From Parietaria judaica (Eukaryota > Streptophyta > Magnoliopsida > Rosales > Urticaceae), in contig OX940871.1 in NCBI GenBank assembly GCA_954871525.1, positions 26,634,586 to 26,698,585 of the forward strand: 64,000 nt of DNA. The letters are read 5' to 3'. Positions 22,444 to 32,461 of this stretch are shown one piece after another; the stretch's first letter is position 1, and the number at the start of each line of letters is the position of its first letter. The notes under the pieces are model-generated. The model was not told the DNA's origin. It was given only the letters and a program-made list of their open reading frames with translations, and did no database searches. Made by a program: the position numbers and the translations under genes.

Positions 22444-24089
22444 TTATTTAAATCCCAACTCTTATGCCACTTTGAATGCTCGGTTTCTCATTTTTTTTTG
22501 TTCCGGGTAAATTTAAATATTTGAATAAATCGGAATATCAAATCGGTGGTTCCAGCTCTAGAATTATTACCAATTTTGGATTTCTTATTTTTTAGCGTTT
22601 TTTAATTAATGAAAAAATATTAATTATTATGGCCAAGATAGTCATAATCTTAATCAACTAATTATTATTTAAAAGTTAAATCCGAAAATTATTTGCTAAT
22701 TAAAAATTCCGAAGAGAAAAAAAAAAGCGGAATTTGGAATTACGCTATTAGTTTAATTTATGGACCTAAAGTAAAACAAAAAGGTAAATAAATAATAGAA
22801 AAGTGGTTAAATTTCCACTTTTGTGTGGTGGCGAGGGATAAAATTGCCGAACAACTAGTTGAGTTATTGAACTTGCACAACAGATTTTATCTGTTGTAGA
22901 ATCTTGAGTTTCAACAACGGTTTTCAAAAGCGTTGTGCAAGATTACGCAACGTTGCATAAAGCAACGCTTATTTTCCGTTGTATAAAGTTTACACAACAC
23001 AAAAAATCCGTTGTGTAAGCTAATATTTGTAGTAGTAATGTAAATATGTTTATGTAACTACCACCATTTGTATTTTGTAGGCCGAGGGAGAAAAGGTTGC
23101 CGAGCATGTAGCCAGCCAGCCAAAGAAGAAACCAATTAAGAGATCAAAGAGTGCTCGTACAAAGACTACGAGTGTTCCCTCTGAGCCTCTAAATACACCG
23201 GATTTGGGAGAGGTACTATTTGTAATCCATTTGTCACCATATTCGTTATATAGCTCCACTTATGTAAGTTAAACTTAATGCAACTATGGCTATGCACCAA
23301 GTCGGTAAGTTACTTAATTGTAACTCCAAATACAAATAAACAATTCAGTTATAGCTATTTAGTTATTACCATTTATATCTGTAGGATGGTGAGATTTCTC
23401 CCCTACCGAAAAAGCAAAAGATTGCCGAGAAGGCACCTCTTGAGGACACAACAGAAGACGCAAAGAAAGTTACATCCGCGTATCTGGATGACGAGACACT
23501 CCTTCAAATGGATAGTGATTCCAAATTCCTTCAAGCTGTTATTACAAGGACTACGAAGGTACTTGTCATCTTATACTGTAATCATATTTAGTTTAATCAT
23601 ATTTAGTTTAATATTTTGTTTGTAATTACATTTTTAGGTGGATAAAAATCTTGTTGAAAAAGCTATTGAGCCTCCTAGTTTCAGCCTAGGCATTACCCAA
23701 ATGCTTGAAAAGGTAACATTTGTGATCAATTTTAATTTCTGGTTGTAATTTCTGTTTCACAAGTGTAACTTGAATTACATATATTTAATTCCATTTACTT
23801 TATATCAATTTAGTAACTTACATACCTCTATATTTGTAGGAAAAAGCTGAGAAGGTTCAAACAGCATCTTTGAAGACATTCCAAAGAAAAGTTACAAGGG
23901 GTTCAAAGAAAGCTAATGTGTGATTTAGTTTTAGTCATTATCATGTTCGAACATATGGTCTGTGACCAATTTGTCTGCTTTATTTTTTCTTCCTTTCAAA
24001 CTCTTATGACTATTACCTTTACTTATCGGATTACATAGTTAAGACATTACAACTTATCTAACTGAAGAGAAATGTTTCTTGAATCTCTA

Positions 24090-25860
24090 GAATTACGAAA
24101 TTGTAACTCGAACAATTGTAACTGTAACTTAAGATACACTTGAAACTCTATATAACTTCATAAATGTAACTTAAGTTACACGTTTGTAACTGAAGTTACA
24201 ATTATGTAAGTTCAGTTACAAAAATGTAACTTTAGATACACTATTGGTTACATGTTTGTAACTGAAGTTTAAACTTTTGTAACTTTGAGGTTACAGATAT
24301 TGTAATGTTTGTAACTTTTCAACATAAGTATAACTTCAGTTACAAACGTGTAACCAAAGTTTCAAAAACGTAACTTTCAGTTATATAAATATAACTTATG
24401 TAACAACTAGAATTTAAATTGTGTAATTACGTAACTTATGTAACTTTAGTTACAAAAAGTGTAACTTCAGTTACTTGTAACTCAAGTTACAAAAATTATT
24501 TAAATACTTCCAAATTAACTCCAAAAGAACTAAATTATTATTTGAACAAATATATTGAAAGTATAACTCCGGTTACAAAAGTGTAACTACAGTTACAACA
24601 GTGTAACACCAGTTACAAAGTGTAACCTCAGTTACGATAATGTAACTTTGGTTACGATTATGTAACTTCGGTTACAAAAATTTAATTCCAATTTAATTAG
24701 TGTAACCACATTTACATTAGTGTAACTATAATGATTGTGGTCATAGTATTACCTAATTGTGGTCATACTATTACATAATTGTATGTCACTATTTTTTGAC
24801 AATATTTCAATTTAAATTCTTTTTTGTAACTCAAATTATGTGAACTTATTGTTACATACATTTAGATGGAGACTGGATTAATATAATTATGTAACATAAG
24901 TGTAACCATATATTACTAGAATTACGAAAGTGTAACTCCTGTTACAAAAGTGTAACACCGGTTACACTTATGTAACTTTAGTTACAAGAAGTGTAACTTC
25001 AGTTACTTGTAACTCAAGTTACAAAAATTATTTTAATACTTCCAAATTAACTCCAAGAGAACTAAATTATTATTTGAAAAAATATATTGAAATTATAACT
25101 CTGGTTACAAATGTGTAACTACAGTTACAATAGTGTAACACTAGTTACAAAGTGTAACTTCGGTTACGATAATGTAACTTCGGTTACGATAATGTAACTT
25201 CCGTTACGATAATGTAACTTTGGTTACGATTATGTAACTTCGGTTACAAAAATTTAATTCCAATTAAATTAGAGTAACCACATTTCCATTAGTGTAACTA
25301 TAATGATTGTGGTCATAGTATTACCTAATTGTGGTCATACTATTACATAATTGTATGTCACTATTTTTTTGACAATATTTCAATTTAAATTCTTTTTTGT
25401 AACTCAAATTATGTGAACTTATTGCTACATACCTTTAGATGGAGACTGGATTAATATAATTATGTAACATAAGTGTAACCATATATTACTAGAATTACGA
25501 AAGTGTAACTCATGTTACAAAAGTGTAACACCGGTTACAAAAATTATTTTAATACGTCCAAATTAACTCCAAAAGCACTAAATTATTATTTGAACAAATA
25601 TATTGAAATTGTAACTCCGGTTACAAAAGTGTAACTCCAGTTACAAAGTGTAACTTCAGTTACGATAATGTAACTTTGGTTACCATAATGTAACTTCGGT
25701 TACAAAAATTTAATTCCAATTACAACAGAGTAACCACATTTACATTAGTGAAACTCTAATTAGCATATATATCATAAATGTAAATATCTCATAAATGTAA
25801 AGTCAGTTACAATTATGTAACTTGTGTTATAGTGTAAAGATATAATCACTGTTATGGCCT
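24090..25860. repeat. Central GTAAC(N4)GTTAC palindrome field with tandem duplication
   Basis: This 1.8 kb lies between the 3' ends of the two convergent MULE genes. It is dominated by 14-bp near-palindromes GTAACTNNNGTTAC with short linkers. At 25154, 25174, 25194, 25214 and 25234 the units begin at exactly 20-bp intervals (14-bp unit plus 6-bp linker, mostly GATAAT). In addition a block beginning near 24457 recurs near 24985 and 25515; the shared word CAAATTAACT begins at 24511, 25043 and 25559, spacings of 532 and 516 bp. No open frame is present. Confidence 0.9.
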
Positions 25861-26439
25861 TCGAAAATGTTACAACGATTAAATCATTTCGGAAACTTAA
25901 GGCAAGAACGTTTGTTATGGCCTAATTTACCACATGCTCCACAATGAAGTGACTTCTTGAATTCTTCATCGTTTGAAGGAATTCTTTTTTTTTTTTTTTT
26001 CGGTCTTCCTGCTTGCCTCCTTACTTCGGGGGGTAAAGTGTCTGGAAAGAATGGGTCCTGAACACTTGAAGTGTTACATAAGTTCTCCAAAAAAGCTTCG
26101 TAACCACTTGGATATATACCTCCTGCATAATAATACATAAAGTGTTAAATAAATTCTATGAAGAATATTTTAAACTAAATGTGCATTACCTCCTGCATAA
26201 GTGGCTAAATAAGCCTCCCTAGTGTAACATATTGACACATAGGCTTTAGGATCACACCCAATCCTCCAAAATGAAGCCATATCATGAGCACACGGAAAAG
26301 CGTCTATTTGCCAAACATTACACGTGCACGTGTCGCAGCTCAAGTTAACAACATACTGTGAGCCTTTATCAGTGACTTCATATTCGCTTTCATTTATAGA
26401 ATCAACCTGCATATTAAAAAAATTACAAATATATTTTCA

Positions 26440-26575
26440 CATTTAAAATGATTATATAGTCATTTGGCTAGGTGTAACTATAATTACATAGCTGGAGATA
26501 CTTCTAGCTATTAGCGTAACTGGAGTTACGTAACCGTAACTGAAGTTACGAAAAAGTAACAGCAGGTATATATAA
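26440..26575. repeat. GTAAC/GTTAC palindromes in mudrA intron
   Basis: The intron between the second and third mudrA exons contains GTAACTNTAATTAC, GTAACTGGAGTTAC and GTAACTGAAGTTAC units, as in the rest of the element. Confidence 0.7.
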
Positions 26576-27404
26576 TTAATGAATAAAAAAATTAAATAAA
26601 ACACTTACTATTAATGTTCGTGCCAATTCTTCTTGGACATCCATCTTCAGTTCTGCTTGTGGGGTCAGCCTCATACGCATCAACGCTCCCTCTAGTCTAT
26701 GTTTATTATACCAATTTTGACAAAGCTTTCTGTAAGACTCGACCAATGATATAATAGGTCGGTCTCTTTCTTCTCTCAAGACTGAATTAAGACATTCTGA
26801 GATATTTGTTGTCATTATGCCGTAGCGTCTTTGAGTGCTATATACTTTTGCCCACTTGGTTGGATCGACGTCTTGCAAATACGACTCAATTCGTGCATTG
26901 ATCGTCGACAACTCCTTCATATAATGATCAAATTCTCTTCTCGTACATGCCAATGCGCACTTGGAGAAGAAAAAAATCAATAGAAGAGTTCTTGAAACGG
27001 CTTAGAAGATTTCTGGATAAGTGCTGTTTACATACACCCTGAGCAGCTTCTGGATAAACCAACGTGATGGCTCTCGGAATTGAATCTTTGCGGTCAGATA
27101 TGATGTATGAACCTTCGCGCTCTCCAATAGAAATCTTCATTTGCTCAAAGAACCATAGCCAAGAATCATGATTCTCTGAATCCACTATAAAAAATGCGAT
27201 AGGCAAGATGTGATTTTTGCCATCCATCGTTGCTGCCATGAGGAGCGTACCTTTGTACTTGTTTTTCAGAAATGTTCCGTCGACAGATAGTATAGGCCTA
27301 CAATGCTTCCATCCATTGATCGATTCCCCAAAACTAAGAAAGAACTACTTGAATCGACCCTGGTTGTCGGAACTAAACGCTGTATATGTACCTACACATT
27401 AAAA

Positions 27405-27800
27405 TGGTAGTAAAAAATGTTAGTAAATTTTACACTGTAACTTCAGTTACTATTTGGTAATCGTAGTTACATAAAAGTAATTCTTTTTACATAATGGTAA
27501 CTGCAGTTAACTTTATGTAACTTATATTACAGCTAAGTAATTCTGGTTACACATATGATATTTAATCATATTTGAAATAATGTAACAGCAGTTACATCAG
27601 TGTAACTCAAGTTTCAAAAGTGTAATTACAGTTAAAATAGTGTAACTGCAGTTACATAAGTGTAACTGCAGTTACATTAGTGTAACTGCAGTTACATTAG
27701 TGTAACTTTAGATACACAATTGTAACTGCACTTACTTAAGTTACACTATTATAACTGTAGTTACAAGTTACACTTAGGTAATAACTAGTAAAAACAAAGT
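27405..27800. repeat. GTAAC/GTTAC palindrome array in mudrA intron 1
   Basis: Units such as GTAACTGCAGTTAC recur, three of them in close succession at 27640-27700 at about 20-bp spacing. The array ends close to the donor of the first mapped exon. Coding exons on both sides lack the motif. Confidence 0.88.
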
Positions 27801-28439
27801 AAGTAATTTTACCAGGGTTTTTCGCTTTTAACGCTTCTGCATACTTAGGTAGCATTGCATACGAATCCTCGGGACTTCCTTGCATGGATTCTAAAGTTAA
27901 TTCATTGGCATTTTGTGCCGTATAATAGCTAATATCTACTCTGTGTTCTTTTCGCATCTTCTTGATTATTTTCTTCGGAGCGATGGATTCAACTTCTTCT
28001 TCTTCACCAATGCATTTTTCAAGCATTCCTTGACAACGGAAGCGTTTGCATGCGGGTGCTTGGTACTGGTTACCGTCCTCACGCATGAGTGTGTTTTATT
28101 GTATGATTTTATCCTCCATGTCTTTGAGCCATTGTAGTCCGTTGAAGAATGCATTTTCCACGTACAACCGGCACTCGAACATTTGATTTCAAACCGACAT
28201 GTATCAGAATTCGTAGTTGTAAATGAGAAGTTTCTTCTGATTGCAATCATGCGCATAATGTTCTGCAAATGCTTCTTCGATTTGAACATGTTGCCCTTTT
28301 CCACGTCAAACAACTTTGGAAAATGTTCGACGGTTACATCGTCTATAAATACGTTGGATGAACTGCTATTTAGATCTTCACTGGTGAATTGCCTTGTAAC
28401 AATAGTAATTTTAAAATTTATTATATTACTGCAATATTT

Positions 28440-28830
28440 GAAATAATGTAACTTCAGATACAAACGTGTAACTTCAGTTACTTAAGTGTAACTTTAGTTA
28501 CACGTTTGTAACTGAAGTGTAACATAAGTGTAACCATATATTACTAGAATTACAAAAGTGTAACACCGGTTACACTTATGTAACTTGAGTTACAAAAGTT
28601 ACAACAGTGTAACACCGAAGTTACAAAAGTGTAACTTCAGTTACGATAATGTAACTTTGGTTACGATAATGTAACTTTGGTTACAAAAATTTAATTCCAA
28701 TTAAATTAGTGTAACTTCAGTTACAAATGTGTAACCAAAGTTATATTTATGTGAAGTTACATAAATGTAACTTTGGTTACACGTTTGTAACTGTAGTTAC
28801 AAGTAACACTTATGTAACAACTAGAATTTA
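28440..28830. repeat. GTAAC/GTTAC palindrome array upstream of mudrA
   Basis: A dense array of the same near-palindromes lies between the first recognisable mudrA exon and the right terminal region. It includes blocks (ATTTAATTCCAATTAAATT, ATTACTAGAATTAC) also found in the central field at 24660-25740. Confidence 0.85.
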
Positions 28831-28860
28831 AATTGTGTAGACAATAAGAGTTCTTAATAT

Positions 28861-29370
28861 ACCATGGTTGGGCAAATTTTTAGTGTGCGATGATCTTGAT
28901 GATCCCTCGGAGGCCGACATTAATGAACCTACACAATATACAACAATATTCAAAATATTTAGACGAAGATCATTCGAAAAACGGGTAAAATTGCATTACT
29001 TTGCCGGCTATGGAACTCTGATGCTGCACGATAGCCGCCCTGTACGTGTCGGTCCGCGCCCGATCCTGTATAGTGATGTTCACCCATGTTAGCAAACGAT
29101 TACCTATTATATCGGTCCCGTTTTTATAAAAGGAAATCTCAACGGTTTGAATACCGTCGGAAATGCTCTTAATCGACCAGGGGATCGTAACACAAAGGGT
29201 TGATTTTGCAGCAGTAGAAAAATGAAAATATCAGCTGCAACATATAAAGAAAATTCATATGAATTCGTCCTGTATCGGATCGGTTACAAACCCGTGAGTT
29301 GAATTAATAACCTCGATAAAATTATTCTTCTGTATGGTCCGACTCTAACTAACACTGCTAAATTATCAGC
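28861..29370 (-). other. Possible upstream exons of mudrA or captured gene sequence, unresolved
   Basis: The segment is less AT-rich than its flanks. On the minus strand an open stretch at about 29220-29105 ends at a donor-like GTAATC. Another stretch (about 28915-28863, starting MSASEGSSRSSHTK) runs to CATG|GTATAT. The phases do not join cleanly to the first mapped mudrA exon. I cannot tell whether these are 5' exons of the transposase or an acquired fragment. Confidence 0.25.
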
Positions 29371-29406
29371 TTCAATTCCGCAGCATTAAGAGTACAAAAT
29401 GCTCAC

Positions 29407-29700
29407 CGTTAAAGACAGTCTGAGTTAAGCTACAACCCTGGCCGACGGGCAATTCTCCGATCGGTTGATTGCGAACCGGAACACCCTCTAACCACGAAGA
29501 ATGTGTCCTCGAAAACCTGCCGCTTTGTTGAGCCCCACTTGATAGCAACGGAGACTTCGCGTCGAGGTCCAAGCTCTCTCGGCTCTGGCTGCCAAAGCTC
29601 GAGTATAAGATGCTCCGAAAACAGTCAAGGCTCGCGAATTGCGCCGACGCTATGATCGTGTACGAGTCGGTCGGCATTCGAAACAAAATCCAGAGTCGAC
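29407..29700 (-). pseudogene. Captured fragment of a vacuolar amino-acid transporter gene (AVT1-like N-terminus)
   Basis: On the minus strand an open stretch reads TDSYTIIASAQFASLDCFRS, then SLDLDAKSPLLSS and ends GQGCSLTQTVFNG at a GTGAGC donor (29406-29401). This resembles the cytosolic N-terminal region and the start of the first membrane helix of AVT1-type amino-acid transporters, where the family has a '(S/T)QTVFNG' motif before the first helix. No transmembrane exon follows, so only the 5' part of the gene is present. It lies inside the right end of the MULE, as expected of a Pack-MULE capture. The assignment rests on a remembered family motif. Confidence 0.45.
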
Positions 29701-30085
29701 AATGAGGGACCAAACAGACCAATCGAAAATAGAATGCAAACCTGATGATCGGTGAATTTTCTTGACGGCCAAACAGCGCCAATTTCGATCGAATTGAACC
29801 TGGAGAAGATGATTGAATTGCAGAATTTTCCAGACTTGATCGAAGCTAGCAGTCTCAAGTAATCACGCGATCTCGAGCTCTGTCGAAGAAGGAAGATGAT
29901 CGAAGGCTTGGTGAAGAAGAATCGAGCTGTTCGACGACAAAGGCTTGGGAAGGAGAAGATGGATTCGATATATTAAGGGTATAATTGTCCAAATAACACC
30001 AAATGATGGTTTATTTAATTATGGTAAACTTTTGAGGGTTTTTTAAAAAAGTTTCACCCAAATTGGATATTTTGCTAAAAAGCCC

Positions 30086-30138
<53 letters not shown>
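30086..30138. repeat. (TTA)n microsatellite at right flank of the MULE
   Basis: About 17 TTA units begin immediately after the MULE terminus and end in TTTATTCC. Together with the left tract this shows that the element sits inside a trinucleotide repeat. Confidence 0.92.
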
Positions 30139-31498
30139 TATTCCTGCCTATAAAATTCTCATGAATTTGGGCACTTCATGCATGAAAGATGAGCAAATCT
30201 TACAGCCTCTTTTGTATTTTTTCTTGAAAAGTGTTTTCTATTTTTCAAGTGAAATTATCTTTAAAAAATAGAGGAAATGTGTGTTTGGTAGATTATTGTG
30301 GTTAAATTTGAAAACAGAAAAAAATATTGAAATTTGTGTTATTGATTGAAGAGATTTGAGAAGTGAGTTAGTTTATGGTGTATCGAAAAAATTTCTCACT
30401 TTTTCTTCTTTCCCCTCAATTATACTTGATTTTGCCCTATTTTATATTATTGTATTGTGAATTTTTACTATGTATTATGTATGTCATTATATTTTATATT
30501 TTAATGATGTTTAAAAAATTGAATTTTTTGAAAGAAATAAAAATGAGAAAATATAACAAACATACTTTCAAGTTTTCAAATAAAAAAATAAAAATTTGTA
30601 CCAAACAGTTATTTGAAAACATCTGCAATAATTTATTACACTACAACTGTAACGAATTGAAAAATAAAAAAACAGAAGTTTTTTAGTTGACTACCAAGCA
30701 TGGCCAAGTGTCGAACATTTCTGGCATATATTTGTCGATTATTAGTGGAGGTGTATGTGGGTCGGGCCGAGTCGATCCACGGTCTGTTAGGCCCGCGCAT
30801 TGAAACATGCGGGGTTAACCCGCATTGTTTAATCTCCAATTTGTGGGAAACTGGGAAGGGAGTGACGAACTTTGAAAGAGCCATTAAGTAATTCCACTAG
30901 TCTATTGAGTTATTACGAGTTAAATTTAGTGGACTTTTTACATGTTAAAACGGGGTGAGTCTTTACCGGGTATTTTTTTTTATGAAGGAATTGTATAATA
31001 GGATATTACAGAACACTATGGCTGGCTATATACTTGACAATATGAGTGCTTGATTTTTGAATATATATTTTAAATATCAAATAAAGTAAAAATAAAATTT
31101 AAACACACGGAAAATAATTATAACTATAATTTTTTTATTTTTTATTTTGTAAAAATAATCTATAAAATTAGTGTTAAAAAAATAAGCGAAATGTAGCAGT
31201 CTAAGGGACTGCCACGTGTCTACCCACTAATGTCTATTGGTTGATTTTAAAGGTAGTATCTGGTCATTCCTTAAAACACATTTTTGGGCATTTTAATGTA
31301 CACTTGACTTCCTTTTGATCAAAATTTTAGGTATTTTAACCGCAAAATGCCACTAATATATTTATTGATTTTGCTAGAGTGATTTGATTGACATAATTGT
31401 GGGAATCGATTAGTGTCATGTGAATACGAGGCTAGGGATAGGCATGAATGTCAATCAAATCGCATTATGAAGCAATTCATTAGCATTAAGTTTGTTTA
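30139..31498. other. AT-rich intergenic DNA with weak TE-like segments
   Basis: No supportable gene. The segment 30200-30690 has phrases typical of small DNA elements (GTGTGTTTGGTAGATTATTG near 30270, TACCAAACAGTTATTTGAAAA near 30599) in inverted arrangement, suggesting an old MITE of about 400 bp. A short GC-richer stretch at 30750-30830 has no consistent frame. Confidence 0.4.
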
Positions 31499-31927
31499 AC
31501 AATGAGTAGAGCTGCACATTTTCGTCGCCAAATGCAACCGTGACTCGTCGCGACGAATTGATGGAGATCGTGACGTTCGCGACGTGGAGGCCAGAAATCG
31601 CGATGCATCGCGACGTACTGCACGAATCGCGACGCGCAAAGGGTCGATCCACGCACTTGATCCGACGGCCAGGATGATGCCACGTCAGCGATCCGATGGG
31701 TGTGCAAAATTTGTGTTTGTTTTGGCGTAAATCTCTAAATTTTTACCCGAATTTCAATAAAATTTCACCCAACACAATAATTATTCACCCACCCAACTAT
31801 CTCCTCAAACCCTATAAATACCACCCATTCCTCCCTCATTTCCTCACCAACAATATTCCATCTCTCTCTCAAATTCTCAAAGTTATCTCAATTCTCAAAG
31901 TTTTCTAAAGTTCTCAAGTTCTCTATT

Positions 31928-32461
31928 ATGTCTCGAAGAAGCGGTAATTCCGGGGGTCGAAGGACGGCTAGGAGATTGGAACCCCAATTTCAACCCATGG
32001 CTCCCGGCCAACCTACGCCCGACGCCTACATTCCCGTTATGCTACCGGCAGAAATTTTTCCTTCCCCACCAAATCCCGATTACCCCGATGATACGGTACG
32101 GTCTTTACGACCTAGTCTAGTCCAGGCGATGGGCGCGCACGACGCCAATCCGGAGCGTGTGCCCCAATTTTTGGTCGACGCGGTACATCAATTAAGGGCG
32201 GGAAACAACGATCCGTTTTTCGCCCTCATGCTTCAACAACAAGCCGGTCAAGAAGTCCAACACCCCGACGAAGACGAAACTCAACGCGCCAACGATGCCA
32301 ACTTTCAAGAAACTCAACACGCCGATGATGCCGATCTTCCGACGCCGCCCTCTATCCATAGCTCCTTTGTCGGCTCGTACCACGACGGTTCCCCCAAACC
32401 TTCCCATCAAGAAGCCGGTGAAGCCTCCGTCGGCCGTCCTCGACGTTCTCGGTCCGGGTAA
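31928..32461 (+). CDS. hAT-encoded ORF of unknown function, 177 aa
   Basis: ATG at 31928 follows a TATA box by about 115 bp and opens a frame of 177 codons with no interruption. The N-terminus is basic (MSRRSGNSGGRRTARR) and the middle is Pro-rich. The C-terminal half is acidic and Gln-rich with an imperfect internal repeat (DETQRANDANFQETQHADDA), and the tail is basic again (GRPRRSRSG). There is no BED zinc finger or DDE motif. It looks intrinsically disordered. It could be an accessory first ORF of this hAT lineage or the altered N-terminal exon of its transposase. The start is well supported by the promoter spacing; the function is not known. Confidence 0.6.
   Translation: MSRRSGNSGGRRTARRLEPQFQPMAPGQPTPDAYIPVMLPAEIFPSPPNPDYPDDTVRSLRPSLVQAMGAHDANPERVPQFLVDAVHQLRAGNNDPFFALMLQQQAGQEVQHPDEDETQRANDANFQETQHADDADLPTPPSIHSSFVGSYHDGSPKPSHQEAGEASVGRPRRSRSG

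Larger units (their letters stand above)
18790..23037. mobile_element. CACTA-like element (about 4.2 kb) inserted in intron 4 of the passenger gene
   Basis: The right end reads ATTTGTAGTAGTA at 23025-23037, one base off the usual ATTTGTAGTAGTG terminus of CACTA elements. The left end near 18790 is degraded (CATACAAATACTTA). Both sub-ends carry multiple inverted copies of a TTGCACAAC/GTTGTGCAA motif (18810-18960 and 22868-23020), the subterminal repeat arrangement typical of CACTA elements. No transposase is present, so it is non-autonomous. It contains a MULE MITE, an hAT MITE, another inverted-repeat element and a captured exon. The precise left boundary and 3-bp TSD are unresolved. Confidence 0.65.
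16657..23923 (+). pseudogene. DUF1985-like passenger gene of the MULE, eight exons, one in-frame stop
   Basis: Exons: 16657-16778, 16913-17003, 17470-18288, 18396-18671, 23081-23212, 23385-23558, 23638-23712 and 23840-23923. All have GT/AG junctions with matching phases, giving about 590 residues. Exon 3 resembles DUF1985, a domain common in plant MULE and CACTA passenger proteins: LFGYFVNFKQQTSSSRFLHN, then FMFNDQVVEFGLKEFHATTF. Exon 4 is a coiled coil (QLRKEVAGLKEDNKEMKAEQ); exons 5-8 are Lys/Glu-rich and basic. Exons 4 and 5 both end in TPDLGE before GTACT, suggesting exon duplication. There is no Ulp1 protease domain, the usual partner of DUF1985. The sole lesion in this model is TAA at 17692-17694 (GKDE-stop-LTF). 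Intron 4 carries the CACTA-like insertion. Function is unknown. Confidence 0.68.
25884..28392 (-). pseudogene. mudrA-type MULE transposase, disrupted
   Basis: Exons on the minus strand: about 28392-27813, 27391-26609, 26406-26190 and 26122-25884, with GT/AG junctions. The order is a MuDR N-terminal DNA-binding domain (RFEIKCSSAGCTWKM, IKSYNKTHSC), then the DDE transposase region (LSVDGTFLKNKYKGTLLMAA, FIVDSENHDSWLWFFEQM, YIISDRKDSI, GVCKQHLSRN), a SWIM zinc finger (CTCNVWQIDAFPCAH) and a C-terminal zinc knuckle (CGACGKLGHNKRSC). Such proteins bind the element's ends and catalyse its excision and insertion. Three lesions are visible: a frame change in a GAA run near 27985-28010, a TAG at 27345-27347 where the family usually has Tyr (RFK-stop-FFLSFG), and a frame change in a 7-base A run near 26966. 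The N-terminal exon boundary is uncertain. No full-length protein can be made from this copy. Confidence 0.85.
15777..30085. mobile_element. Large MULE (Mutator-like element), about 14.3 kb, with nested insertions
   Basis: The ends are imperfect terminal inverted repeats of about 80 bp. The left starts GGCTTATTAGCAAAAGCCTC with later ATTTAAAAAAGTACTCAAAG; the right, read inward on the minus strand, starts GGGCTTTTTAGCAAAATATC with later TTTTTTAAAAAACCCTCAAA. Both ends sit in an ATT microsatellite, so the TSD cannot be distinguished from the host repeat. Inside are a mudrA transposase on the minus strand (25884-28392) and a DUF1985-like gene on the plus strand (16657-23923), convergent on a palindrome-rich centre. 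A CACTA-like insertion of about 4.2 kb accounts for part of the length. A host-gene fragment lies near the right end. The coding lesions suggest the element is no longer autonomous. Confidence 0.7.

Noticed and set aside
24090..25860. Regularly spaced short repeats that could suggest a CRISPR array
   Set aside because: The repeats are palindromic 14-mers with 6-bp linkers, no unique spacers and no cas genes, inside a plant transposon.
30636..30891. Overlapping plus and minus open frames around a small GC-richer patch
   Set aside because: No domain, no splice structure and no consistent codon usage.
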